In this document: positions 53,219-62,310 of the stretch, one piece after another
How positions within the stretch are numbered: position 1 is the stretch's first letter
Layout: each line of letters begins with the position of its first letter
Assembly (NCBI GenBank): GCA_004020645.1
Contig: SAQL01000014.1
Span: 62,001 to 126,000 of the forward strand
Source of the DNA: Mesorhizobium sp.
GTDB lineage: Bacteria > Pseudomonadota > Alphaproteobacteria > Rhizobiales > Rhizobiaceae
Direction: 5' to 3'
Length of the DNA stretch: 64,000 nt
The notes under the pieces: generated by a model
Database searches by the model: none
What the model saw: only the letters and a program-made list of their open reading frames with translations
What the model was told of the DNA's origin: nothing
Translations under genes and position numbers: made by a program

Positions 53219-53323
53219 ATGCTTTCGTCACTATTTCAGCTGCCCTATGCCACAAGGGCAATTCTGTACGGCTTGGTCGTTCTGGGCGCTGTCATGGCGC
53301 TGCGCGAACGGCGGCTGCAATGA
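53219..53323 (+). pseudogene. C-terminal tail of an ABC permease (relic)
   Basis: Thirty-four codons, including LPYATRAILYGLVVLGAVMA and a terminal RERR-LQ, resemble the last helix and basic tail of RbsC/branched-chain-type permeases. There is no upstream continuation in frame. It ends 14 bases before the SDR start, so it is probably the remnant of the gene that once preceded it. Confidence 0.55.
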
Positions 53324-53337
53324 GAAAGGATCGGACG

Positions 53338-54159
53338 ATGAGTGCGACGGCGATAAGTAAAGGGGCACCGTCATCCCCGGACGATTTTCTGACCGGGCTG
53401 AAGGGGCAGCGCGTGCTGGTGACAGCGGGCGCCGGCGGCATCGGCTTTGCCATTGCCGACACGCTGTCGCGGCTCGGCGCGCGCATCGTCGTCTGCGACG
53501 TTTCCGACGAGGCGCTGGCCGCTGCTCCGGACAAGATCGGCCTCGTCGCCGCAATCAAGGCCGATGTCTCGCGCGAAGACGACGTCGACCGGCTGTTCGA
53601 GACCGTGAAGGAAAAGCTCGGCGGGCTCGACGCGCTGATCAACAATGCCGGCATCGCCGGGCCGACCGGCGGTGTCGACGAAATCGATCCGGCGGACTGG
53701 CGGCGCTGCATCGACATCTGCCTGACCGGCCAGTTCCTCTGCGCCCGGCGTGCCGTACCGCTGATCAAGGCGGCGGGCGGCGGCTCGATCGTCTCGATGT
53801 CGTCCGCCGCCGGCCGCCACGGCTACGCTTTCCGCACCCCCTATTCGGCCGCCAAGTTCGGCGTCATCGGTTTCACGCAGAGCCTCGCCAAGGAACTCGG
53901 GCCGCACGGCATAAGGGTCAACGCCATCCTGCCCGGCATCATCGAGGGACCACGCATCGACAAGGTCATCGCCGACCGGGCCAAGCAGCTTGGTGTGTCG
54001 AACGAGGAGATGACGGAGCGCTATCTCCAGAACATCTCGCTGCGCCGCATGACCAGCCCCTATGACGTCGCCGCAATGGTCGCCTTCCTGCTGTCCGATG
54101 CGGGGATCAATATTTCCGGCCAGTCGCTCGGCGTCGACGGCAATGTCGAAACGCTTTGA
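53338..54159 (+). CDS. Short-chain dehydrogenase/reductase
   Basis: From the ATG at 53338 (ribosome site GAAAGGA) the protein has 273 residues. Cofactor motif TAGAGGIG, NNAGIAG, catalytic SMSSAAG and YSAAK are present. It begins the plus-strand catabolic set and lies 10 bases before the 3-hydroxyacyl-CoA dehydrogenase-type gene. Confidence 0.92.
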   Translation: MSATAISKGAPSSPDDFLTGLKGQRVLVTAGAGGIGFAIADTLSRLGARIVVCDVSDEALAAAPDKIGLVAAIKADVSREDDVDRLFETVKEKLGGLDALINNAGIAGPTGGVDEIDPADWRRCIDICLTGQFLCARRAVPLIKAAGGGSIVSMSSAAGRHGYAFRTPYSAAKFGVIGFTQSLAKELGPHGIRVNAILPGIIEGPRIDKVIADRAKQLGVSNEEMTERYLQNISLRRMTSPYDVAAMVAFLLSDAGINISGQSLGVDGNVETL

Positions 54160-54169
54160 GGAACCGACC

Positions 54170-55117
54170 ATGACGAAGGTAGCAATTATCGGCAGCGGGT
54201 TCATCGGACGGGCGTGGGCGATCAGTTTTGCCCGCGCCGGCCACGATGTGCGGATGTGGGACCAGTCGCCGGCCGCGACCGAGGGTGCGCACGATTACAT
54301 CGCCGGCGTTCTGGGCGACCTCGCTGCGAACGATCTGCTGCGGGGACAGGCAATCGACGTCGTGCTCGGTCGCATTGCCGTCATTGCTGAGCTCGAAGAA
54401 GCTCTGGCCGATGCGGTCCATATCCAGGAGAACACGCCGGAAAACGTCGATGTGAAGCGCGAGGTGTTCTCTCGCATCGATGCAATTGCCGCTCCGCAAG
54501 CGGTGATCGCCAGTTCCACCTCGGCGCTGTTGCCGTCGAAATTTACCGATCATCTGCAAAGGCGGCACCGCTGCCTGGTCGTGCATCCGATCAATCCGCC
54601 CTATCTCATCCCGGCCGCGGAAGTCGTGCCGGCGCCATGGACGTCTTCCGAAACAATCGAAAGGACCCGTGCCCTTCTCGTCGCCGCAGGCCACGCGCCG
54701 CTGGTGATGAAGCACGAACTCGACGGCTTCATCATGAACCGCCTGCAGGGCGCGCTGCTGGAGGAGGCTTTTCGCCTTGTCGCCGACGGCTATGCCAGCG
54801 TCGAGGACGTCGATATCGGCATTCGCGACGGGCTGGCGCTGCGCTGGTCGTTCATGGGTCCGTTCGAAACGATCGACCTCAATGCGCCGGGCGGCGTGCG
54901 CGACTATGTCGAGCGCTATCAGTCGATCTATTCCAACATTTTTCCGCAGACGCTGCGCCGCGTCGACTGGGCCGGCGAGGTCATCGAGACGGTAGAGGCC
55001 GACCGCCGCAAGCGGCTGCCGCGCGCAGAACTCGGCGAACGGCAGGTATGGCGCGACCGCCGGCTGATGGCGCTGGCGGCGCACAAGAAAAAATCGGATC
55101 AGGAGTTTGGAAGATGA
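54170..55117 (+). CDS. 3-hydroxyacyl-CoA dehydrogenase family (L-gulonate/lambda-crystallin-like)
   Basis: The 315-residue protein begins with the Rossmann motif IIGSGFIGRAWA. STSALLPSKF and HPINPPYLIPAAEVVPAPWT are the substrate-domain motifs, the latter closest to lambda-crystallin/L-gulonate 3-dehydrogenase and to carnitine-dehydrogenase relatives. It oxidises a 3-hydroxy acid to a 3-keto acid, which would feed the BKACE enzyme whose start overlaps its stop. Confidence 0.88.
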   Translation: MTKVAIIGSGFIGRAWAISFARAGHDVRMWDQSPAATEGAHDYIAGVLGDLAANDLLRGQAIDVVLGRIAVIAELEEALADAVHIQENTPENVDVKREVFSRIDAIAAPQAVIASSTSALLPSKFTDHLQRRHRCLVVHPINPPYLIPAAEVVPAPWTSSETIERTRALLVAAGHAPLVMKHELDGFIMNRLQGALLEEAFRLVADGYASVEDVDIGIRDGLALRWSFMGPFETIDLNAPGGVRDYVERYQSIYSNIFPQTLRRVDWAGEVIETVEADRRKRLPRAELGERQVWRDRRLMALAAHKKKSDQEFGR

Positions 55118-56076
55118 CGGAAACAAGCCGCAAGCCCGGCGCCCAGCTGCCCAAAGGCAAAGTTATCATCACCTGTGCGGTGACCGGGGCGATCCACACG
55201 CCGACCATGTCGCCCTATCTGCCGATCACCCCGGACCAGATCGCCGCCGAGGCGATCGCGGCAGCGGAGGCAGGTGCGGCGATCCTGCACCTGCATGCCC
55301 GCGACCCCGAGACCGGCAAGCCTGACCAGACGCCGGCGGCGTTCGCCCGCTTCCTGCCGCGCATCAAGCAGGCCACCAATGCCGCCATCAACATCACCAC
55401 TGGCGGCAGTCCCTACATGAAGGTCGAGGAACGCGTGCGCCCGGCCGCCGAGTTCAAGCCTGAGGTCGCCTCGCTCAACATGGGCTCGATCAATTTCGGG
55501 CTCTATCACCTCGTCGACAAATACGAGACTTTCAAGTTCGACTGGGAAAAGCCGCATCTGGAAGCGACGCGCGACCTTGTCTTCCGCAACTCGTTCAAAG
55601 ACATCGAATACATTCTTACGACCTGCTACGACAACGGCACGCGCTTCGAGTTCGAGTGCTACGACATTGCCCATCTCTACAATCTCTCGCACTTCGCCGA
55701 TCGCGGGCTGGTCAAGCCGCCGTTCTTCGTGCAGTCGGTGTTCGGTCTGCTTGGCGGCATAGGCACGCACCCCGAAGATGTCGCCCATATGAAGCGAACC
55801 GCCGACCGGCTGTTCGGCGACCAGTTCCGCTGGTCGGTGCTCGGTGCCGGCGCCAGCCAATTGCGGATCGCGGCCCAATCGGCAGCGCTTGGCGGAAACA
55901 TCCGCGTCGGGCTCGAAGACAGTCTTTGGGCCGGCAAGGGTAAGCTTGCCAAATCGAACGCCGAGCAGGTGGTGCTTGCCCGCAAGATCATCGAGGGGCT
56001 TGGCATGGAGGTGGCGACGCCCGACGAGGCGCGCGAGATCCTGTCACTGAAGGGCGGCGACAAGGTCGCGTTCTGA
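55114..56076 (+). CDS. BKACE family beta-keto acid cleavage enzyme
   Basis: The 320-residue TIM barrel has the zinc motif LHLHARDPETGKPDQ (H59, H61), NITTGGSPYM, SLNMGSINF and GLEDSLWAGKGKLAKSN, typical of the 3-keto-5-aminohexanoate cleavage family. These enzymes split a beta-keto acid with acetyl-CoA into acetoacetate and a CoA ester; one known branch acts on dehydrocarnitine. The four-base overlap with the dehydrogenase gene supports a 3-hydroxy to 3-keto to cleavage sequence. Confidence 0.93.
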   Translation: MTETSRKPGAQLPKGKVIITCAVTGAIHTPTMSPYLPITPDQIAAEAIAAAEAGAAILHLHARDPETGKPDQTPAAFARFLPRIKQATNAAINITTGGSPYMKVEERVRPAAEFKPEVASLNMGSINFGLYHLVDKYETFKFDWEKPHLEATRDLVFRNSFKDIEYILTTCYDNGTRFEFECYDIAHLYNLSHFADRGLVKPPFFVQSVFGLLGGIGTHPEDVAHMKRTADRLFGDQFRWSVLGAGASQLRIAAQSAALGGNIRVGLEDSLWAGKGKLAKSNAEQVVLARKIIEGLGMEVATPDEAREILSLKGGDKVAF

Positions 56077-56077
56077 G

Positions 56078-56467
56078 GCGGCTCGCGAGATCTGGGCCTA
56101 CGACTATGACATCGCGACTGGTGCTGCCAGCAACCGGCGCACTTTCGTCCGCGTCGACACCAGCCGGGGCGGCGCTGCCGATGGGTCGACCGTCGATGCC
56201 GAAGGCTTCCTCTGGAATGCCCTCGTCTACGACGGCCGGCTGGTGCGTTATGCGCCACACGGCAGCGTTGATCGCATCATCGACATGCCCATCAAGAAGA
56301 TCACCAGCGTGATGTTCGGCGGACCGAAGCTCGACATCCTGTACGTGACCTCGATGGCAAAACCGCCGCTGCCGCGCTTCCCCGGCGATGGCGTCCTGCG
56401 CGGCAGCCTGTTCGCAATAACCGGCCTTGGCATCAAAGGCGTTGCGGAACCACGCTTCGCCGGATGA
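56078..56467 (+). pseudogene. C-terminal relic of an SMP-30/gluconolactonase family gene
   Basis: The frame from just after the BKACE stop reads EIWAYDYDIATGAASNRRTF, DGSTVDAEGFLWNALVYDG, ITSVMFGGPKLDILYVTSM and FAITGLGIKGVAEPRF, the last third of an SMP-30-type six-bladed propeller. The conserved Asp in D-A-E-G-F is kept, but the N-terminal two thirds are missing and no start fits. Confidence 0.85.
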
Positions 56468-56564
56468 CGGCGGCTGCAAAAAGGGATAGAGGCGAATAAG
56501 GAAAACGAGCGCTCGCTCGATTTCTAGACGATGGCGGCCACCTCGCTTCGCTGAGAGTTTGTCC

Positions 56565-57776
56565 ATGAATTTCGACATTCCCGCCCGCACCGAAGATTAC
56601 CGCGTCCGCATTGCCGACTTCGTCGAGCGCGAGATCCTGCCGCTCGAGGCCGACAAGATGTCTTATGACGCGCATGGAAATATCGCCTTGCCGCTGCTGG
56701 AGACGCTTCGCGCCAAGGCCCGGATGGCGGGCCTGTGGTGCCTGCAGCTCAAGCTGGAAAGCGGCGGCGCCGGTCTCGGCAAGATGGATATTGCGGTCTG
56801 CTATGAGGAGATGAACCGGTCGATCTTCGGGCCCGTGGTGTTCAATTCGGCAGCGCCCGACGATGGCAACATGATGGTTCTGGAGGCGCTCGGCACGCCA
56901 GCGCAGCAGGAAAAATGGCTGAAGCCGATCGTCGAGGGCAAGGTGCGCTCGGCCTTTGCCATGACCGAACCGCACCCTGGCGGCGGCTCGGACCCTTCGA
57001 TGATCATGACGCGTGCGGAGCGGCGCGGCGACAAATATGTCGTGACCGGCCGCAAATGGTTCATCACCGGCGCGGAGGAGGCCAGCCATTTCATTCTGAT
57101 CGCGCGAACCTCGGACGACCCGCGCCATGGTCTGTCGGCTCTGATGTTCCACAAGGACCAGCCGGGCTGGCGCATCATGCGCCGCATCGAGATCATGGGC
57201 CCGGAGGAGCATGGCGGGCATTGCGAGTTGGAATTCGATGGGCTCGAAATCTCTGTCGAAGACATGCTGGTTGGCGAGGGCAGGGGCATGAAGGTGACGC
57301 AGGTGCGACTCGGCCCGGCGCGGCTTACCCACTGCATGCGCTGGCTTGGATTGTCCAAGCGCTGCGTCGAGATCGCGCGCGCCTATGCTGCCGAGCGCTA
57401 TGGTTTCGGCCAGCGCCTTGCCGATCGCGAAAGCGTCCAGCTGAAGCTCGGCGACCTCGCCATGCGCATCGAGATCGGCCGCCTACTGGTGATGAAGGCT
57501 GCGTGGGAGTTGGACCGCGGCGGCTTTGCCCGCAAGGAAGTGTCGATGGCCAAGGTCCAGGTCGCCAACGTGCTGCATGACGCGGCCGATGTCGCGATCC
57601 AGATCAATGGCGCGCGGGGCTATTCCAAGGACACGGTGCTCGAATGGATCTACCGCTATGCGCGCCAGGCGCGGCTGGTCGACGGTGCCGATGAGGTCCA
57701 CAAGATGGTGCTGAACCGTTTTCTCGACGAGGAAGAGAGCGGCTTCTGGCGCTGGACCGTCGAAGGCGAGGCATAA
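56565..57776 (+). CDS. Acyl-CoA dehydrogenase (ACAD10/11-like)
   Basis: From the ATG at 56565 the protein has 403 residues. FAMTEPHPGGGSDPSMI and RKWFITGAEEA are FAD-contact motifs, and GPARLTHCMRWLG and RLVDGADEVHKMV resemble the ACAD10/11 group. It is followed after 30 bases by an APH-type kinase gene, the same pairing found fused in vertebrate ACAD10/11 and in bacterial 4-hydroxyacyl pathways. Confidence 0.92.
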   Translation: MNFDIPARTEDYRVRIADFVEREILPLEADKMSYDAHGNIALPLLETLRAKARMAGLWCLQLKLESGGAGLGKMDIAVCYEEMNRSIFGPVVFNSAAPDDGNMMVLEALGTPAQQEKWLKPIVEGKVRSAFAMTEPHPGGGSDPSMIMTRAERRGDKYVVTGRKWFITGAEEASHFILIARTSDDPRHGLSALMFHKDQPGWRIMRRIEIMGPEEHGGHCELEFDGLEISVEDMLVGEGRGMKVTQVRLGPARLTHCMRWLGLSKRCVEIARAYAAERYGFGQRLADRESVQLKLGDLAMRIEIGRLLVMKAAWELDRGGFARKEVSMAKVQVANVLHDAADVAIQINGARGYSKDTVLEWIYRYARQARLVDGADEVHKMVLNRFLDEEESGFWRWTVEGEA

Positions 57777-57806
57777 GCGACGCGGGTGGCATCTCAGGAG
57801 GAAAAG

Positions 57807-58838
57807 ATGCCGTTGAATGCGGACTTCGATCCTGCGGCGTTGAAGGGCTTTCTCGCGAACCGCTTCGGCGATGCCGCAATGACGCTCGAGCGGATCGGCG
57901 GCGGGCAGTCCAACCCCACCTACTTCGTCGACTATGGTGCGCATCGCATGGTGCTGCGCAAGAAGCCGGCCGGGCCGATCCTGCGCGGGGCGCATGCCGT
58001 CGACCGCGAATTCCGCGTGCTTGAGGCGCTCGCACCGACCAACGTCCCGGCGCCGCGGCCGGTGCTTTATCACGACGGCGCCGAGCCGCTCGGCACGCCG
58101 TTCTACCTGATGCAGCGGCTGGATGGTCGCGTCTTCCACGACTGTTCGCTGCCTGGCCTCGTCCCCGCGGAACGACGCGCCATCTATTTCGGCATGGCCG
58201 AAGCGATGGCCAAACTGCATGCTGTCCGTCCCGACGAGGTCGGTCTCGGCGATTACGGCCGGCCCGGCAACTATTTCGAGCGCCAGATTGGCCGCTGGAC
58301 CAAGCAGCTCCGGGAATCGCCGAGCGACAGAATTCCGGCACTCGAAGCGATCGCCGACTGGTTGCCGCAGCATGTGCCCGCGGATGATGGGCGCGTGTCG
58401 ATCGCCCATGGCGATTTCCGCCTCGGAAATCTGCTGTTCCATCCCGGCAAGCCGGAGGTGATCGGCATTCTCGATTGGGAGCTGTCGACGATCGGCCATC
58501 CGCTCGCCGATCTCGGCTTTTGCTCGATGACCTGGCATTCGACCCCGGACGAATATGGCGGCATCCTCGGCCTCGATCATGCCGCCCTCGGCATCCCCAG
58601 CCAGCGCGAATTCCTCGACCATTATTTCGCGCATGCCGTACCCACTGCGCCCCTGGAACGCTTCCATCTGGTTTTTTCGCTGTTTCGTTTCGCGGTGATC
58701 TTCGTTGGCATCGCCGACCGGGCGCGGGCAGGCAGCGCTGCGTCGGCCGATGCCGCCAGCAAGTGGCCTCTCGCCGGTCGCTTTGCCGCACGTGCTCAAG
58801 AGATCATCCAAGGAGCGAGACCGTGGAGTGGCTCCTGA
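57807..58838 (+). CDS. APH-type phosphotransferase (ACAD10/11 kinase-like)
   Basis: The ATG at 57807 follows GGAGGAAAAG. The 343-residue protein has the nucleotide-site IGGGQSNPTYFV, the catalytic loop IAHGDFRLGNLLFHP and the metal site ILDWELSTIGHPLADLG. It is a small-molecule kinase, not evidently a resistance enzyme; relatives phosphorylate 4-hydroxyacyl-CoA. It ends 27 bases before the convergent soxG. Confidence 0.9.
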   Translation: MPLNADFDPAALKGFLANRFGDAAMTLERIGGGQSNPTYFVDYGAHRMVLRKKPAGPILRGAHAVDREFRVLEALAPTNVPAPRPVLYHDGAEPLGTPFYLMQRLDGRVFHDCSLPGLVPAERRAIYFGMAEAMAKLHAVRPDEVGLGDYGRPGNYFERQIGRWTKQLRESPSDRIPALEAIADWLPQHVPADDGRVSIAHGDFRLGNLLFHPGKPEVIGILDWELSTIGHPLADLGFCSMTWHSTPDEYGGILGLDHAALGIPSQREFLDHYFAHAVPTAPLERFHLVFSLFRFAVIFVGIADRARAGSAASADAASKWPLAGRFAARAQEIIQGARPWSGS

Positions 58839-58865
58839 GGGGAGCGTTCGCGCCTGGTCCTTTCC

Positions 58866-59363
58866 CTACCCGGCGGCGTCAGCAATCCAGTCCGAGAGGC
58901 TTCGCGAAAAACTTCGCGGCACGATGAGTTCGCACGCGGTCTCGCCGGTGCGCAGGAAAAGCACGGGCACATGGTGCAAGGATGTCAGCACGGCGCGGCC
59001 CGGGGCGGCCGCTGGCGCGCGCCAGTCGACGGTGATGCATTTGGAGAGGACCCGCGCGATGTCGGCCCCAGCCATTCTCAAACGCACGCGGCCCTCACCG
59101 AGAGAAACAGAACAGCCGAGATCCGGGTCGACGCCAAGCGAAGGTGCTTGCGCGCCGTCGTCTAGAGCCAGCCAGAGACGGCGAGGTGCAACGCGGATGA
59201 CGAGGAGACCGTTGTGGCGAACCGTCTCTCCGACCAAGGCAGGAAGTTTCGTGCCGAGCGACGCCGTGACGCTCTTTTCGAATTGCCCCAGCGTGCCGTC
59301 CCAGCCCTCGATCTCGATGAGCGGGCAATCGGCCACGGACAGGCTGAAATCCGGGCTAGCCAT
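58866..59363 (-). CDS. soxG: Sarcosine oxidase gamma subunit
   Basis: The start at 59363 overlaps the soxA stop by eight bases, giving 165 residues. The GcvT-like N-terminal motif IEGWDGTLGQFEKSV and LWLALDD, DLGCSVSLGEGRVRLRMAG and the final HHVPVLFLRTG with RSFSRSLSDW match the small gamma subunit of heterotetrameric sarcosine oxidase. Confidence 0.85.
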   Translation of the reverse strand: MASPDFSLSVADCPLIEIEGWDGTLGQFEKSVTASLGTKLPALVGETVRHNGLLVIRVAPRRLWLALDDGAQAPSLGVDPDLGCSVSLGEGRVRLRMAGADIARVLSKCITVDWRAPAAAPGRAVLTSLHHVPVLFLRTGETACELIVPRSFSRSLSDWIADAAG

Positions 59364-62310
59364 GCAGTCGCTCCCCCTGCGGATCGAGGAATACCGGCGA
59401 GACGATGCGGGCACGCACCGTTTCGGCTTTCATCGGATAGACGGCCACGACCTCGCTTCCCTCGCTAGCGACATCGCCGGCAAGCAAGGCCAGCCCGACA
59501 TAGTGGTCGCGTTCGGGGCTGAAGGTGACGGAAGTCACGCGGCCGCGCCCGTGGCCGTAAGGTTTCTCGCCCGGCAGAAACAGGATGGCGCCACCGCGAA
59601 GGCGTTTTCCCTCCTCGAGGCATTCCAGTCCGACCAGGCGCTGCCGGTCGAGCGCCTGGAAGGCGGGGCGCCGTCGCAGCACGTCGCCGACGAAGCCGGT
59701 ACGCTTGCCGGCCATGCGGCCGAGGCCAAGATCGTCGAGCGTCGTGCGCCCATCGATTTCAGGTCCGGCGACATGGCCCTTTTCGACGCGCAGCGCGCCG
59801 AGCGCCTCGACGCCGTAAGGTTTCAGGCCGAGCGGCCTGCCTGCTTCGAGCAGGCGGCCCCAGAGCTGTTCACCGGCAGTTGCGCCGACATAGATTTCGT
59901 AGGCGCGCTCGCCGGAATAACTGAGGCGCAGGATGCGGAGCGCATGGCCCTCCCATTCGCTTTCGAGCAATCCCATATGCGCAAGTGCTGCATCGGAAAC
60001 ATCGAGAGCGGGAAATACCGCACTCAGAATTGCCCGGCTTTTCGGTCCGGCAACCGACATCGCCGCCCATTCATCGCTCACCGAGGTCACGGCGACGCGC
60101 AAATCCGGCCAGGCCGTATCGAGCAGGAATTCAAGACGCGACAGCACGTCGGCGGCCTTGGCAGTCGAGGTGGTCATGAAGAACCGGTTCTCGGCCAGCC
60201 GCGTCGTGGTGCCGTCGTCGAAGACGATGCCATCGTCGCGCAGCATGACGCCGTAGCGCGCACGGCCAACCGGCAGTTTGGCAAAACCGTTGGCGTAGAT
60301 GCGGTCGAGGAAAATCGCGGCATCCGGGCCCTGGACGTCGATCTTGCCGAGGGTGGAGATGTCCATCAGACCTGCGGCCTGACGCACATTCCGCATTTCG
60401 GCGACATAGGCTTCGTTCACGTCACTTCCGGATTGCCTGTAGAAATAGGGCCGCATCCAGAGCCCGACCTCCAGCATCTCGGCGCCGTTCGCCATGTGCC
60501 AGTCGTGCATCGGCGTGCGGCGGATCGGCTTGAAATGATGGCCGATGGCGCGTCCGGCAAGCGCACCGATGGCGACCGGCGTGTAGGGCGGTCGAAAGGT
60601 GGTGGCGCCGGTCTCGGGGATCGTTGCGTTGCGTAAGGCCGCCATCGCGGCAAGAGCCGCAAAATTGCTGGTCTTGCCCTGGTCGGTGCCCATGCCGAGC
60701 GTGGTGTAGCGCTTCAGGTGCTCGACCGATTCATAGCCCTCGCGATGGGCGAGCTCGACATCCCCGGTCGTCACGTCCATCTGGAAATCGACGAAGGCCT
60801 TTCCACGGCCAGCGGGCAGGACCTCGTAAAGTGGGGCCGCGGCGGTCTCGCCGAGATCGAGTTTCGACGGGGAGGGCGCTGGCGCCGATTTGCCGCAGAA
60901 CGATGCCGCATCGGTACCGGCGCGATGACCGTCCCCGATGGCATCGGCGGTCGAATAAGTTCCCATCATCGAGCCGGCGCCGAACCGGTCCGCCGGAAAC
61001 GCGCCCGGCACGAAGCCGCCAATGTCGTCGCGATATTGAGGTTTGACGCCAACATGCGAGGTGAGATGCACGGTTGGCGACCAGCCGCCGGACACGCAGA
61101 CCAGGTCGCAGGCCGTTTCCGATTGGCCGTCCGGCCCGTTGAGCGTTGCACGCCTGACGGCATGGCCGCCGCGCACGTCGACGATGCGCGTTGCGGCCCG
61201 CACCGCTACGCCGAGCCGTGCGGCTTCTGCGGCAAGTGCTGCGGACGACGCTGCGCGCAGATCGGCAACCGTCACCTCTGCGCCGGCATCGGCAAGATCG
61301 AAAGCGGTGCGCCAGGCGGCGTCATTGTTGGTGGCGACGATGATTTTTTTGCCGGGCAGGACGGCGAAGCGGTTGAGATAGGTCCGGGCGGCCGAGGCAA
61401 GCATGACGCCGGGCCGGTCGTTGTTCGAGAATACCATCGGTCGCTCGATGGCGCCGGTGGCGAAAACGATCGAGCGGGCGCGAAGCATGGTGAATGTCTG
61501 CCGCGCTTCGCCAGCCGGCTGCGGATTGGTTGGGTCGCGTTGCTCGACCAGTCCGATGACATTGCCGTCATAGCTACCGAAAGCGGTTGTCCGCTTCATC
61601 AGAGTGACGGGTTTGGAGCTCTCCAGCTCGGCCACGGCCTGTCTCAACCATGCGGCCGCTGCGCTGTCGGACGGCTCCGCCAGAAGCTGGCCGCCGAGCA
61701 GGAAATCCTGTTCGATCAGCGCCACCCGCGCGCCGGCCGCTGCGGCGGCACGCGCCGCCGACAATCCTGCCGGGCCGCCGCCGATGATTGCGACATCGGC
61801 AAAGGCGTGACTGATGTCGTAGCGGTCGAGATCAGGGTCGGTGCCGGCTCTGCCCAGCCCGGCCGCCTTGCGGATAAACTGCTCGTAGAACATCCAGGCG
61901 CGGCGCGTCGGGCCCATGAAGGTCTTGTAGTAGAAGCCAGCGGAAAGGAACGGCGCCAACAGGCCGTTGGCGCTTTGCACGTCAAAGGCAAGCGAAGGCC
62001 AGCGGTTCTGGCTCTCCGCCACCATGCCGTCTTCGAGTTCCAGCGTCGTCGCCGGCAGGTTCGGCTCGCGCCTGCCTGCGGTTCCGAGCGTAACCAAAGC
62101 GTTCGGCTCCTCCGGCCCGGCGGAAAAAATGCCGCGCGGACGATGATATTTGAAGCTGCGCCCGACCAGGGTAACGCCGTTGGCGAGCAGCGCGGATGCG
62201 AGCGTGTCGCCGCGATATCCAGCCAGTTCGCGGCCGTCGAAGGTAAACTCGACCGGCTGCTCGCGGTCGATACGGCCATCCATCGACAACCGCTTGTGGT
62301 TCGAACTCAT
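59356..62310 (-). CDS. soxA: Sarcosine oxidase alpha subunit
   Basis: From the ATG at 62310, overlapping the soxD stop, the protein has 984 residues. An N-terminal ferredoxin-like domain (FTFDGRELAGYRGDTLASAL) precedes the dinucleotide-binding core VAIIGGGPAGLSAARAA. The second half is a GcvT-like tetrahydrofolate-binding domain (LGKIDVQGPDAAIFLDRIY, RVEKGHVAGPEIDGRTT). It oxidatively demethylates sarcosine or a related N-methyl amine and passes formaldehyde to folate. Confidence 0.93.
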   Translation of the reverse strand: MSSNHKRLSMDGRIDREQPVEFTFDGRELAGYRGDTLASALLANGVTLVGRSFKYHRPRGIFSAGPEEPNALVTLGTAGRREPNLPATTLELEDGMVAESQNRWPSLAFDVQSANGLLAPFLSAGFYYKTFMGPTRRAWMFYEQFIRKAAGLGRAGTDPDLDRYDISHAFADVAIIGGGPAGLSAARAAAAAGARVALIEQDFLLGGQLLAEPSDSAAAAWLRQAVAELESSKPVTLMKRTTAFGSYDGNVIGLVEQRDPTNPQPAGEARQTFTMLRARSIVFATGAIERPMVFSNNDRPGVMLASAARTYLNRFAVLPGKKIIVATNNDAAWRTAFDLADAGAEVTVADLRAASSAALAAEAARLGVAVRAATRIVDVRGGHAVRRATLNGPDGQSETACDLVCVSGGWSPTVHLTSHVGVKPQYRDDIGGFVPGAFPADRFGAGSMMGTYSTADAIGDGHRAGTDAASFCGKSAPAPSPSKLDLGETAAAPLYEVLPAGRGKAFVDFQMDVTTGDVELAHREGYESVEHLKRYTTLGMGTDQGKTSNFAALAAMAALRNATIPETGATTFRPPYTPVAIGALAGRAIGHHFKPIRRTPMHDWHMANGAEMLEVGLWMRPYFYRQSGSDVNEAYVAEMRNVRQAAGLMDISTLGKIDVQGPDAAIFLDRIYANGFAKLPVGRARYGVMLRDDGIVFDDGTTTRLAENRFFMTTSTAKAADVLSRLEFLLDTAWPDLRVAVTSVSDEWAAMSVAGPKSRAILSAVFPALDVSDAALAHMGLLESEWEGHALRILRLSYSGERAYEIYVGATAGEQLWGRLLEAGRPLGLKPYGVEALGALRVEKGHVAGPEIDGRTTLDDLGLGRMAGKRTGFVGDVLRRRPAFQALDRQRLVGLECLEEGKRLRGGAILFLPGEKPYGHGRGRVTSVTFSPERDHYVGLALLAGDVASEGSEVVAVYPMKAETVRARIVSPVFLDPQGERLHG

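Noticed and set aside
54170..56076. Naming the dehydrogenase and BKACE pair as carnitine catabolic genes
   Set aside because: The dehydrogenase is closer in motif to the L-gulonate/lambda-crystallin group. BKACE substrates vary widely, so only the reaction type is supported.
57807..58838. Aminoglycoside resistance phosphotransferase
   Set aside because: The APH fold is present, but the neighbouring acyl-CoA dehydrogenase and the HGDFRLGN motif place it with the ACAD10/11-type metabolic kinases.
58705..60636. Long plus-strand open frame of 643 codons
   Set aside because: It lies antisense to soxG and soxA, whose families are unmistakable. The translation has arginine-rich, shadow-like composition and no domain.
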